A stretch of 23,923 nucleotides of DNA from Dysgonamonadaceae bacterium (lineage in GTDB: Bacteria > Bacteroidota > Bacteroidia > Bacteroidales > Azobacteroidaceae): positions 1-23,923 of the forward strand of contig JAISKG010000174.1 in NCBI GenBank assembly GCA_031261015.1. Reading direction: 5' to 3'. The position numbers and the translations under genes are program-made. A model generated the notes under the pieces. It was not told the origin of the DNA, made no database searches, and saw only the letters and a list, made by a program, of their open reading frames with translations. The stretch's first letter is position 1; each line of letters opens with the position of its first letter. This document shows positions 1-7,601 of the stretch, piece after piece.

Positions 1-954
1 AAACTCTTTTCTCTTCAAATCAATAGCGACGAGGCTTTGCAAACGCCGATTAAAAAACAACAAATCTACGAAAAATTCTTTTTCATCCACTATCATACGA
101 TGTTGGTTGCCGATAAAAGCGAAATCTGTACCGAGCGCAAGGATAAATTTTTTGATATTACGCACAATTCCGTTTTCAATCATTCGCTCATCTTCATCGT
201 CAGGGTCTTCCATGTTGATAAAATCGAGTAAGTATTCGTCTTTGAAAGATTGCAAGGCAGCTTTTTGGAAATCAATGTTGGCAAGTGTTTTTGTGAAATT
301 ATTAACAATACTACCTTGTTGTTGAAACAAGTTAGCTTTAAGGTTGTATTTCAATTTTTCAACACTCCAAAATTCAGTAGCGCATTTTTGAATGTAAAAA
401 AGACGTTCTTTTATTGCATTGGTTTTTTCTAAAATAATACAGTGATGGGTAAAACCTACTTGCAAAAAATGAGACATATCCAATTCAGCAGTTGATAGCT
501 GTCGAATTGGAGTAATTAGCAAATTTGTATCTATTTCTAAATCGCCCATTGGCAATGGGCGATTTGAGTTGGCAATTTCGCCCATTATTGATGGGCGATT
601 TATATTTGTCAAATAATCAATAGGTTGCAATTCGTCCACTGACAATGGACAAATTGGAATGAAGGTGTTCCATGTTTCATAGAATTGCCTCATTCTCTTC
701 ATGTTGCTTTCAGAAAATCCTCTCAATCCCGGCAGTTCTTTCTGTAACTGTTGAGAGATGACTTCAATCGCATTTGTTCCCCAAAATCCTTTACGGCTAT
801 TGTTGGAAATGTATTCGCCAATGCCGAAATAAAGCGAAAGCATTTCACGATTCGCCAAAGCTGCCGCACGATAACGGCTTTTCAGAATTGCCTGCTTTAT
901 CGACTGAATGGCAGCGGTGTAGTTATTTGTAATGTTCTGTATCGTATCAGACAT
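1..954 (-). CDS. DUF1016/YhcG-type PD-(D/E)xK nuclease (C-terminus cut by window edge)
   Basis: An open frame of 318 codons runs from the ATG at 954 to base 1 without a stop; the remaining C-terminus lies outside the window. Residues about 15-95 match the DUF1016 N-terminal domain (LYFGIGEYIS, RKGFWGTNAIEVIS, LPGLRGFSESNMKRMRQFYE). Residues about 160-318 form the PD-(D/E)xK half, with visible core residues D297 (EKEFFVDLLFF) and D312-L-K314 (LVAIDLK). In this family such proteins are putative nucleases, often found beside restriction-modification genes. The linker between the domains (residues 102-158) holds four octapeptide repeats encoded by DNA palindromes; see the repeat entry. The gene starts 20 nt after the NdpA stop and has no promoter of its own that I can see, so it is probably the fifth gene of the operon that begins at 6685. 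The domain identification is firm; the biological role is inferred. Confidence 0.88.
   Translation of the reverse strand, partial: MSDTIQNITNNYTAAIQSIKQAILKSRYRAAALANREMLSLYFGIGEYISNNSRKGFWGTNAIEVISQQLQKELPGLRGFSESNMKRMRQFYETWNTFIPICPLSVDELQPIDYLTNINRPSIMGEIANSNRPLPMGDLEIDTNLLITPIRQLSTAELDMSHFLQVGFTHHCIILEKTNAIKERLFYIQKCATEFWSVEKLKYNLKANLFQQQGSIVNNFTKTLANIDFQKAALQSFKDEYLLDFINMEDPDDEDERMIENGIVRNIKKFILALGTDFAFIGNQHRMIVDEKEFFVDLLFFNRRLQSLVAIDLKRKEF
480..656. repeat. Four in-frame palindromes inside the DUF1016 gene
   Basis: Four inverted repeats lie within 177 bp. Centres and arms: 495 (480-491/499-510, two mismatches), 552 (539-551/553-565, 13 bp perfect), 588 (578-585/591-598, 8 bp perfect) and 642 (628-638/646-656, one mismatch). 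The centre distances 57, 36 and 54 are all multiples of three, and every centre falls on the first base of a codon at the fourth or fifth position of a repeated peptide unit. The units are C102-L109 (CPLSVDEL), R120-I127 (RPSIMGEI), R132-L139 (RPLPMGDL) and R151-L158 (RQLSTAEL). The 552 and 642 copies also agree at about 18 of 24 bases, so they look like diverged members of one element. All of this is read directly from the sequence; the origin is not known to me. Confidence 0.85.
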
Positions 955-974
955 ATTATCTTGTTTTTATTTGC

Positions 975-2018
975 TTATGTTTCTTCCTGATAATAGATTT
1001 TATAGAATTTTCCTTTTTCGTCGCGGCCTTGTTCGATTAAATTCCGGTCGCCGTGAATGTAAATGTCGAAGTTTTTATCCAATTTGATAACACTTTTTAG
1101 TGCACGAGTTTGTTTTTTGACAGCGCTTTCGGAAATAGTGAAATTATCGGCGATATCTACTGCGTATTCTTGTGCATAAACGGATTTATATTGATTGAAT
1201 TTTTCGATTATGTCAGGTTGTCCGATTACCTCGTTGGCAAATTCCTCTAAATTGAAATTGTCTTTGTCTTTGAGAAATTTTACTGCTTTATTTATTAAAT
1301 CGGCTTGGTCTGCGCCTGAAACTTTAAACTGTTGCGGAAGTTCATTTTTTACAAAATTCTTTGTAAGTGAAATAATATTCTGTGTATTGTAATACTCGTC
1401 TTTTCGTTGGCGAACGTGCAGAAAATCATCTATCCAATATTGCGCCTCCACGCCTTTGTTGGTGTTATCAACCACCGCCACAATATAGCCATTTTCTTTT
1501 TCGGTATTGAAAATCAAGCAACCCTTGTCTAATTTGTTGATATTGATACCTTTTTCGCTTTCAATTTCAAAGCCTTCGCCTTTCGGAAAAACTTTTAAGA
1601 ATGTATCTTTGTTTTCCGATTTGAACAGCCCGACTGCATCTACCGTTTCACCGTCAATAATACAATCTTTGAAATAGACGGTGTAAAACTCGCCGCCTTT
1701 GATTTTGGGGTGGGTACTTTGCTCGTATAAATGCTTGGCGAGATTTACGGATTGATCCAAAAGAGTATTGGGATTATCGAAAATCTTGCTTGCACAAACA
1801 AATATTTCATTCATGCTTATATCTATGTCGTGATAGAAATTGAAGTATTCGGGAGATTTGAAAGCGGAAACAAAGTAATTTATTAATATTTCTTTAATAT
1901 CATCTGTAATACTAAGAGTAGATTTTGTCAAAATGCAATTTTCATCTCTTAACTTATTACCTACAATATGTAATGATACATCTTTTATTTTTGATTCTAA
2001 CGCTGAAAACATAATCAT
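975..2018 (-). CDS. Nucleoid-associated protein, NdpA/YejK (37-kDa) family
   Basis: The 347-residue product resembles the Bacteroidota branch of the 37-kDa nucleoid-associated family (NA37, PF04245). Recognisable stretches are the N-terminal SKIKDVSLHIVGNK, the central LAKHLYEQSTHPKIKGGEF, KGCLIFNTEKENGYIVAVVD and the C-terminal FDIYIHGDRNLIEQG. E. coli YejK binds the nucleoid, but the family's precise function is not settled. The start ATG overlaps the stop of the upstream 881-codon gene as ATGA (2015-2018), which suggests translational coupling and a shared function; a second ATG at 2012 is also possible. Family assignment is confident; a defence role is only inferred from the neighbours. 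Confidence 0.85.
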   Translation of the reverse strand: MIMFSALESKIKDVSLHIVGNKLRDENCILTKSTLSITDDIKEILINYFVSAFKSPEYFNFYHDIDISMNEIFVCASKIFDNPNTLLDQSVNLAKHLYEQSTHPKIKGGEFYTVYFKDCIIDGETVDAVGLFKSENKDTFLKVFPKGEGFEIESEKGININKLDKGCLIFNTEKENGYIVAVVDNTNKGVEAQYWIDDFLHVRQRKDEYYNTQNIISLTKNFVKNELPQQFKVSGADQADLINKAVKFLKDKDNFNLEEFANEVIGQPDIIEKFNQYKSVYAQEYAVDIADNFTISESAVKKQTRALKSVIKLDKNFDIYIHGDRNLIEQGRDEKGKFYKIYYQEET

Positions 2019-4660
2019 ATTTTATTATAAAGGTTCAATTTTTCTTTTAATAATCGTCTAAATTCAATTTTCAATTCATTTTCTAATGTTTGTATATTTG
2101 GTACTTTGGCTTTATTCTTTGTATTAAGATAAACTTTACTCTTAAATTGAAAAACGCCATCAGGAATTGGTTTATTTTTTAATGCGTCCGAGAAATTAAG
2201 AATTGTATAATAATTTCCATAAACTCCGCGAATATTGAATTTGTAATTGATAATGATTTCTTCACATAGAATAATTGTTTTAAAATTCTCATCTTGTAAT
2301 TCTTTTACTCCGTCTAAGTTTTTGCCTTTTGATTGCGTTACATATTCCTTGCCTTTTTTATCTTGGTATTCTAAAGGTAAATCTATAGATTCGTCAAACA
2401 TATATTTAAACGCTTTGACATCATAATCTTGTAAACATAAAGAGGAATCAATATTTGTAAAACTCAATAAGAAATTTACACGTTCTCTATTTTCAAAATC
2501 CGAAAACGATATTTTAACGCTTTTTTCCTCAATAACATTTTTTTGTATTAAATCAGTAGAAATTGCTTTTTCGATTCTTTCTGCAATGGTTCGTGCAGGA
2601 CGGGAATTATATTCTTTATTTACTTCAAATTTATTTTCTTTTTGATTAAAAGTACCCGAAACTATTGCACGACTAAATACACTACTTACTAACGCCTGTT
2701 TATTAGGATTTACTTGTTCTAAATGTACTTCTATTGTAAAATTATTACTATTGGAAATTTGTTTCGGTTCTATTGCAAGAACTTTTGCTTTTAAATCATT
2801 CCCTAATTCTTGAAAATTGAATGAATTTATAGCAAAAGGGATATTATGTTGCAATAATGGATAAGAAATTTGACTACTGTCTAAAGTTTTGTCTTTTGTT
2901 TCAACAAGTCCAACCAATGATTCTATTTCCATAGGACTAAACAATAATCCCGTCATTAAGTGCATCATTTTTGTTCTGTCCGCATTTTTGAAATACACAC
3001 CTTTACGAGATAAAAATACTTTCAATTCAGGTGTTAATACAGTAGGTGAGTTTAAAAATGGTTTTATCGAATCACCATAAGGCAAATATTCCAATAAGTG
3101 AGATTGTATAAATATTTTCTTCTTTTTGTTTTTAGTTTCATCAAATTCTGTATTTAGTAAATCTTCTGTTATGGCGGGAACTCGTTGTAAATTAACTGTT
3201 TCGCATATTTTTAATTGTTGAATTCTTAACCTATTCGTCAACTCATCATTATTATATGAACGTACAACTTCATTTACTTCATTTTGATATTCTTCTTTAT
3301 AATCAGGAAAATAAACAATATATTCATTAGCCAATCCGCTCGTTAATCGAATTAACATCCAAATTATTTTTTTCAATCTGTCTCTACTATATTCGTCTGA
3401 ACAAAACATCAATACACTAATTTTATTATTATCTTCTTTTACAATGGGAATAATAGAAGAATTTATGTATTGAGGCGGCAGATAAATATCTCGTTTCCCT
3501 ATTTTTTCTAATGTAGAAGTATCTTCTGTTATGGGATACAAGAATTTAACAGATAATTCAGGTCTATATGTTCTCGCTGTAATAATAGAACTAATTAGAA
3601 AATTAGCCTTTTTGTTATCTATTACATAGTAAATCAAATCTTTGTTTAGAATATTGGATTTATAATAAGTGCTAATTTCATTTATTAGATTTCTATCTAA
3701 ATCTGTTTCTTTGGTTGATAATAAAAATTGAATACTGTGTTCCGTTAAGTTACTTATTGCTATTTTTCCTTGATTGATTAGTTGTTCGCGTACTAAATCT
3801 GTACTGTAAATATTTTGTTTGATTAATGCTTGAATATTTTGTTGATACTCCGCTTCCAAAGAACTATTTATGTAAATCACATCATTTTCATTGTCTTTTA
3901 ATCTACTCTTATAATTGCTCCAAAACTCAACTTTATATTCTTCATCTTGGTCTAATTTATCATTGTGTATAGTAACGCATTCATTTACATTAGGTTTACT
4001 CCACCCTATCAAGTGAAGTATATGTTTTATAATCGTTGTCTTAATATCGTCCCGTTCAACAGTTTCAGCAGGAAGTAATAATGAATATGCAGATTGTTCC
4101 AAATAGCGTTCCACTGCAATTAAATCATTTAATAAATACTGCTCAAAATCGAAACGATTTAGCACTTTCCCAACACTTGAATTAAGCAAAAACTGTTGAT
4201 TCAAACTTAATGCAAAAAGTTGAGCCAATTTGTTACTTATTTTATTCCTATTTTTATTTTCAAAGAAATCGTTAATCTTTGATAATATCAGTGTATTAAA
4301 ATCAGATATTGAAATGTCTATGTTTTTAATATCAACATTCCCAATCTTATTATTTTGTTGTGTATGCGTTGCATCATTCATTCTGCCAACTAAACACAGA
4401 GTATATTCGGAGGCATTGGGACAATTTGTTTCAAGTTCGTTTGCCCATTTAGTTACAGCAGGCAAAGCAAAAGGATTTATTGAAGATTTAACTTGCATTA
4501 CCTTTTTTGTACCATTACTGTATTCCCAGCAAATATCAACTTTTTCAGATTCATTGTCAGGTTCAACACAAACAGAAAGCCATTCCTTATCATTAAAGGA
4601 ATCCAGAACCGCTACAAGAGTTTGAATTATGTAGCCTTTTATTGCATAGTGTGCATTCAT
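2015..4660 (-). CDS. Large protein with N-terminal PD-(D/E)xK-like nuclease domain, possible GapS4b-like C-terminal part
   Basis: An 881-residue protein. Its first about 95 residues look like a dsDNA endonuclease domain of the DUF4297/Cap4 kind: YxxxGYIIQ at the start, E33, then V41-D42-I43 and Q56-V57-K58-S59-S60, the usual E-D-QxK spacing. Residues 100-500 are helical-looking and I do not recognise them; no Walker A motif is present, so it is not an obvious ATPase. Residues about 523-870 (LPYGDSIKPFLNSPTVL, SRKGVYF, GLLFSPMEIESLVG, FSDFENRERVNFLLSF) remind me of GapS4b, a partner in the two-gene GAPS4 defence system, but this rests on memory and is tentative. The gene is visibly more AT-rich than the housekeeping genes to the right. 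It follows the restriction endonuclease by 35 nt and overlaps the NdpA gene by 4 nt. An anti-phage function is inferred, not shown. Confidence 0.6.
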   Translation of the reverse strand: MNAHYAIKGYIIQTLVAVLDSFNDKEWLSVCVEPDNESEKVDICWEYSNGTKKVMQVKSSINPFALPAVTKWANELETNCPNASEYTLCLVGRMNDATHTQQNNKIGNVDIKNIDISISDFNTLILSKINDFFENKNRNKISNKLAQLFALSLNQQFLLNSSVGKVLNRFDFEQYLLNDLIAVERYLEQSAYSLLLPAETVERDDIKTTIIKHILHLIGWSKPNVNECVTIHNDKLDQDEEYKVEFWSNYKSRLKDNENDVIYINSSLEAEYQQNIQALIKQNIYSTDLVREQLINQGKIAISNLTEHSIQFLLSTKETDLDRNLINEISTYYKSNILNKDLIYYVIDNKKANFLISSIITARTYRPELSVKFLYPITEDTSTLEKIGKRDIYLPPQYINSSIIPIVKEDNNKISVLMFCSDEYSRDRLKKIIWMLIRLTSGLANEYIVYFPDYKEEYQNEVNEVVRSYNNDELTNRLRIQQLKICETVNLQRVPAITEDLLNTEFDETKNKKKKIFIQSHLLEYLPYGDSIKPFLNSPTVLTPELKVFLSRKGVYFKNADRTKMMHLMTGLLFSPMEIESLVGLVETKDKTLDSSQISYPLLQHNIPFAINSFNFQELGNDLKAKVLAIEPKQISNSNNFTIEVHLEQVNPNKQALVSSVFSRAIVSGTFNQKENKFEVNKEYNSRPARTIAERIEKAISTDLIQKNVIEEKSVKISFSDFENRERVNFLLSFTNIDSSLCLQDYDVKAFKYMFDESIDLPLEYQDKKGKEYVTQSKGKNLDGVKELQDENFKTIILCEEIIINYKFNIRGVYGNYYTILNFSDALKNKPIPDGVFQFKSKVYLNTKNKAKVPNIQTLENELKIEFRRLLKEKLNLYNKI

Positions 4661-4695
4661 AATAAATTATATTTTTAAAGTCAATAATTTTTATT

Positions 4696-5814
4696 TTAGA
4701 ATTCCGCATCTTCCTCCTCATAATTAAACTCCACCTTGCTTTGCAAAACAATTTCATCAAGTATATTATTCAAATAGCCTTGTTTTACGGCTTTTTGGAA
4801 ACGAATAGTAAGTATAGAAATGTTTATAACTTCTTCAATACAGGCCATATATTTTTTAACTATTGCTGCGATTGAGTAGGTTTTGTTTGCATTGTCCTTT
4901 ATCTTTTGCAAAATATCTTCGGCGTTTTCGGTTGATTTGATTATAAACGAAATCGGGTATTTCTGAATTTTGTCAATATCAAGAAAATATTTTTTGAAGT
5001 CCAATGTTTCAGTTACTTGGAAAAATTTACCGAGCGGTCGCATTACAAAATCTATTCCGCCATCGTTGGCGTTTGTTCTGCCTGTTTTGTACAACGTTAG
5101 ATTTTCTTCGTTTAATTTGTCAATTTCAAAACCCCAATAAATTTTTTGGTTGTGATAGTAATATTTTAGGATTGAATAACTTACAATTTCAAACAATCGC
5201 GCATCTACATTCGGGGCAAGCAAACCGATAATAAATTCTTCGACTTTTTCGGGTCTGGTTGTCCCTATTTTTTGCAGTTCCTCGCACGATTTCACAAAAT
5301 GCAAAAAAGCATCTTGTTTTGTGCGCACATATTCGTCTATGATTTTAATGATTGTTTCGGCAATGTTGAATGTCTTTTTGCCAACCTGTATTTTTAACAA
5401 GTTTTCATTTAACCAATAGCGATTTGTTGCATTATCATGAATGATAGGTTTAAATTCAGAGGTTGGAAAAAACTTTTCAAACTCTGAGTTCACACGATTA
5501 TTCAGCGCGTGATTTTGAAGTTTGCTGCCAAAAGGCAATTCTCTTTGTCGCGCAAAAAGAATACTGAATAGCGCACCTTCGTAAGCGGAATAATCGCCTT
5601 TTTTATGATAATTTTTGGCGATATAATCTTCAATAATTACATAAATGGCATAAAGATTTGCAAAACTGCCCCTTGCTTTTGAGCCGCGATTGGCAGAACG
5701 AGTTTTCTCATTCAGATATTGAATAAGCAGACTTTTTTCAAAAACAGTTTCAGCATTTTTGCCAAATTCTTGTTTTAAGATTTGCTTGATATTTTCAGTA
5801 AACGAGTGCTCCAT
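4696..5814 (-). CDS. Type II restriction endonuclease (probable partner of the adjacent methyltransferase)
   Basis: A 372-residue protein. The C-terminal half has a PD-(D/E)xK-like core: G245-R-T-N-A-N-D251-G-G-I-D255-F followed by FFQVTE (Q266-V-T-E269). The third position is T/E where lysine is most common, a variation seen in some restriction enzymes. The N-terminal half (AYEGALFSILFARQRELPFG) is typical of stand-alone type II enzymes of this size. Its first 20 nt overlap the 3' end of the methyltransferase gene on the same strand, the arrangement expected for a coupled restriction-modification pair. The specificity is not readable from the protein; by analogy with the partner methyltransferase (YhdJ) it may cut ATGCAT. 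I could not assign a named endonuclease family with confidence. Confidence 0.75.
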   Translation of the reverse strand: MEHSFTENIKQILKQEFGKNAETVFEKSLLIQYLNEKTRSANRGSKARGSFANLYAIYVIIEDYIAKNYHKKGDYSAYEGALFSILFARQRELPFGSKLQNHALNNRVNSEFEKFFPTSEFKPIIHDNATNRYWLNENLLKIQVGKKTFNIAETIIKIIDEYVRTKQDAFLHFVKSCEELQKIGTTRPEKVEEFIIGLLAPNVDARLFEIVSYSILKYYYHNQKIYWGFEIDKLNEENLTLYKTGRTNANDGGIDFVMRPLGKFFQVTETLDFKKYFLDIDKIQKYPISFIIKSTENAEDILQKIKDNANKTYSIAAIVKKYMACIEEVINISILTIRFQKAVKQGYLNNILDEIVLQSKVEFNYEEEDAEF

Positions 5815-6685
5815 CTAATTCTTCTTCAAATAAATTAAACATTGGAACTTTGGGTAAATCTACTTTTTTTGTTTCAAAACTGCGAATTTCCTTTTGCAGT
5901 TTTTCGCCCTTATATTCTGTGGCTAATTGCAATCGGCGCAAACCAATTTTCACATAATCTTCCTGCAATTCAATTCCGATTGATTTTCTGCCTAATTGTT
6001 GAGCCACATAACTTGTGGTAAAAGTGCCTGAAAATGGGTCTAAAACCGTATCACCAACATTAGAACTCGCTTTGATAATTCGTTCCAGCAAAGCAATTGG
6101 TTTTTGTGTCGGATGATTTTCATATTCGTCCATTCGATAACGTACACGTGCAAATTCCCAAACATTTCCGGGAACTTTTTCAGAATTATAAACTTGTGGC
6201 GGATTTTTGCGGTAATCAATCAACTTCCGCTTCGCACCCGTTTTAGCTTCTACCAAAATATCATTGGCGTTAAATGTATAATGATCCGGGTCTTTTACGC
6301 AAAATAAAATGGGTTCATACATAGAACCATAGTAATTTTTTGCCTGAACACCTGAACTGTCATAGTACCAAATCAAACGAGAAAGTATGGTCATTTTTTT
6401 GCGTAGAAAAATGTCCAAATAGGGCATAAATTGCGTAGAAGTCATAATGTACATACTGCCATTGGCTCGTAATTTATTGACACACAAATCAATCCACCTG
6501 TAACACCAACTCAAATAATCTTCGTCTGTCGCCCATTTGTCTTTATGTCCATTAAAATTTTTGCCTATATTGTAAGGCGGATCAACAAAAATTAAATCCA
6601 CAGAATTATCAGGCACCTCAGCAGATAAAACTTCCAACGAATCACCTTGTATAATTTTATGATTTTGATATTCCAATGTTTCCAT
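5795..6685 (-). CDS. DNA adenine N6-methyltransferase, YhdJ-like
   Basis: A 296-residue DNA methyltransferase of the N6_N4_Mtase family (PF01555), beta-type order: catalytic DPPY motif (D35-P-P-Y38) near the N-terminus and the AdoMet-binding DPFSG motif (216-220) near the C-terminus. Long stretches such as SSGVQAK, YGSMYEPIL, VEAKTGAKRKLIDYRKNPPQ, KVPGNVWEF and YENHPTQKP closely follow E. coli YhdJ (M.EcoKII), which methylates the A in ATGCAT. In E. coli it is an orphan enzyme; here a restriction endonuclease gene overlaps its 3' end by 20 nt, so it is probably the protective half of a restriction-modification system. It is the first gene after the promoter at 6715-6746, so the methyltransferase is made before the nuclease. 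The ATGCAT specificity is an inference from similarity. Confidence 0.92.
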   Translation of the reverse strand: METLEYQNHKIIQGDSLEVLSAEVPDNSVDLIFVDPPYNIGKNFNGHKDKWATDEDYLSWCYRWIDLCVNKLRANGSMYIMTSTQFMPYLDIFLRKKMTILSRLIWYYDSSGVQAKNYYGSMYEPILFCVKDPDHYTFNANDILVEAKTGAKRKLIDYRKNPPQVYNSEKVPGNVWEFARVRYRMDEYENHPTQKPIALLERIIKASSNVGDTVLDPFSGTFTTSYVAQQLGRKSIGIELQEDYVKIGLRRLQLATEYKGEKLQKEIRSFETKKVDLPKVPMFNLFEEELDGALVY

Positions 6686-6714
6686 ACTATTTTATCTTTA
6701 TCCTATTTAGACAA

Positions 6715-6746
6715 CAAATATATCCACATTTTAAATCAATCGCAAA
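6715..6746 (-). promoter_or_regulatory. Bacteroidota-type promoter of the restriction-modification/island operon
   Basis: On the minus strand TTTG (6746-6743) is followed after exactly 20 nt by TATATTTG (6722-6715), a perfect match to the Bacteroidota -33/-7 pattern. It lies 29 nt before the methyltransferase start. No other convincing promoter was seen between the five island genes, so it may drive all of them. Confidence 0.7.
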
Positions 6747-6770
6747 ATAATTTTCAATTCTTTCCACAAA

Positions 6771-6806
6771 TAAAAATCCCCAAAATCTTTTTGAATTTTG
6801 AGGATT
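6771..6806 (-). terminator. Rho-independent terminator of tRNA-Leu
   Basis: On the minus strand a 12-bp stem (arms 6806-6795 and 6786-6775, one G-T pair, 8-nt loop) ends in a T-rich run (TTTTTA). It sits about 22 nt after the 3' end of the tRNA-Leu gene and separates it from the island promoter. Confidence 0.75.
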
Positions 6807-6828
6807 GACAACTCTTTCTTTATTTTCG

Positions 6829-6910
6829 TGCGACTGAAGGGACTCGAACCCCCACGCCTCGCGGCACCAGATCCTAAGTCTGGCGTGGCTGCCAATTACA
6901 CCACAGTCGC
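6829..6910 (-). tRNA. tRNA-Leu, anticodon UAG
   Basis: The acceptor stem pairs GCGACTG (5', 6910-6904) with CAGTCGC (3', 6836-6830), discriminator A at 6829. The anticodon stem CCAGA/TCTGG encloses the loop CTTAGGA (6878-6872), giving anticodon TAG (6876-6874), which reads CUA leucine codons. A long variable arm (GTGCCGCGAGGCGT) fits the leucine class, and the T loop is TTCGAGT. CCA is not encoded. Its 3' end faces the defence-type island, so it may have served as an integration site. Confidence 0.93.
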
Positions 6911-6921
6911 AAAAGAGAGCG

Positions 6922-6952
6922 CAAAGATAACGGGATTTTTTGATTCGATCAA
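6922..6952 (-). promoter_or_regulatory. Promoter of tRNA-Leu
   Basis: Minus-strand TTG (6952-6950), 20-nt spacer, then TATCTTTG (6929-6922), 11 nt before the mature 5' end of the tRNA. This is the Bacteroidota -33/-7 pattern. Confidence 0.7.
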
Positions 6953-6971
6953 GTATTTCGAAAAGAGATTT

Positions 6972-7601
6972 TCAAAACCACAATACGGATTCCGGTCCCA
7001 TATTAAACAATAAATCAATGATACTGACTTGCGGTTGAAAGCCGTAACGATCGGCAAAGACTTGATAATAAGGACGAATCGTTTGCGTAACCGGCTTCTT
7101 GGGATGAATGACTTCGCGCAAATCGCAAACGCCCGACGGAATTTCTATCCCATATTCATCCGTATAATTGACGGACGGATTGATGTCTAACAACTTGCAA
7201 ATCAAGGTTCGTAACGTTTCGTTGAAATCAAATAAAAAATTCTGTGGCTTTTCATAAAACGGCCGAAAATCATCGGCGTAATACTCGAAAAAAGGTGTTG
7301 ACTGATAAGCCGATACAATCGCCTGCCAATGCAAATGCCGCCAATTGCCGTACTCGGCGATACGAATGTCTTTCGTCGGACATTTCAAGGTATCGGGCTT
7401 GACGATGGGAATACTCAAAGTTTGCAAACCATTGGCGGAAGCGATCACACAGCGATTACGATACGTCTGTTTTGTGTAATGACAATGCTGCTCAATCGTC
7501 GCCCTCCCACTTCGGTAAAGAGCCGTATAATACTCAACCGGAGCCAGATAAGCTGTCGATAAAATTACTGATTTTTCACTAACCGGAACAATCGCTTCCA
7601 T
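6972..7601 (-). CDS. WbqC family protein
   Basis: A 209-residue protein matching the WbqC-like family (PF08889): [20 protein letters not shown] near the N-terminus, LSIPIVKP, the I-x-x-Y-G-N-W-R-x-x-H-W segment, [11 protein letters not shown] and a C-terminal [12 protein letters not shown]. Members occur in polysaccharide or lipid-carrier gene clusters, but the biochemical activity is not established. The start overlaps the 3' end of lepB by 37 nt; conserved family sequence begins only about residue 13, yet no closer ATG, GTG or TTG exists, so the listed start is kept. It is probably cotranscribed with dapB and lepB. Confidence 0.88.
   Translation of the reverse strand: MEAIVPVSEKSVILSTAYLAPVEYYTALYRSGRATIEQHCHYTKQTYRNRCVIASANGLQTLSIPIVKPDTLKCPTKDIRIAEYGNWRHLHWQAIVSAYQSTPFFEYYADDFRPFYEKPQNFLFDFNETLRTLICKLLDINPSVNYTDEYGIEIPSGVCDLREVIHPKKPVTQTIRPYYQVFADRYGFQPQVSIIDLLFNMGPESVLWF

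Noticed and set aside
480..656. CRISPR-like array
   Set aside because: The repeats are short diverged palindromes with irregular spacing, inside an open reading frame, and no cas genes are present.
4661..4695. TTGACT and TATAAT boxes in the gap before the 881-codon gene
   Set aside because: They are only 7 nt apart and the phylum uses a different promoter pattern, so they are taken as AT-rich coincidence.
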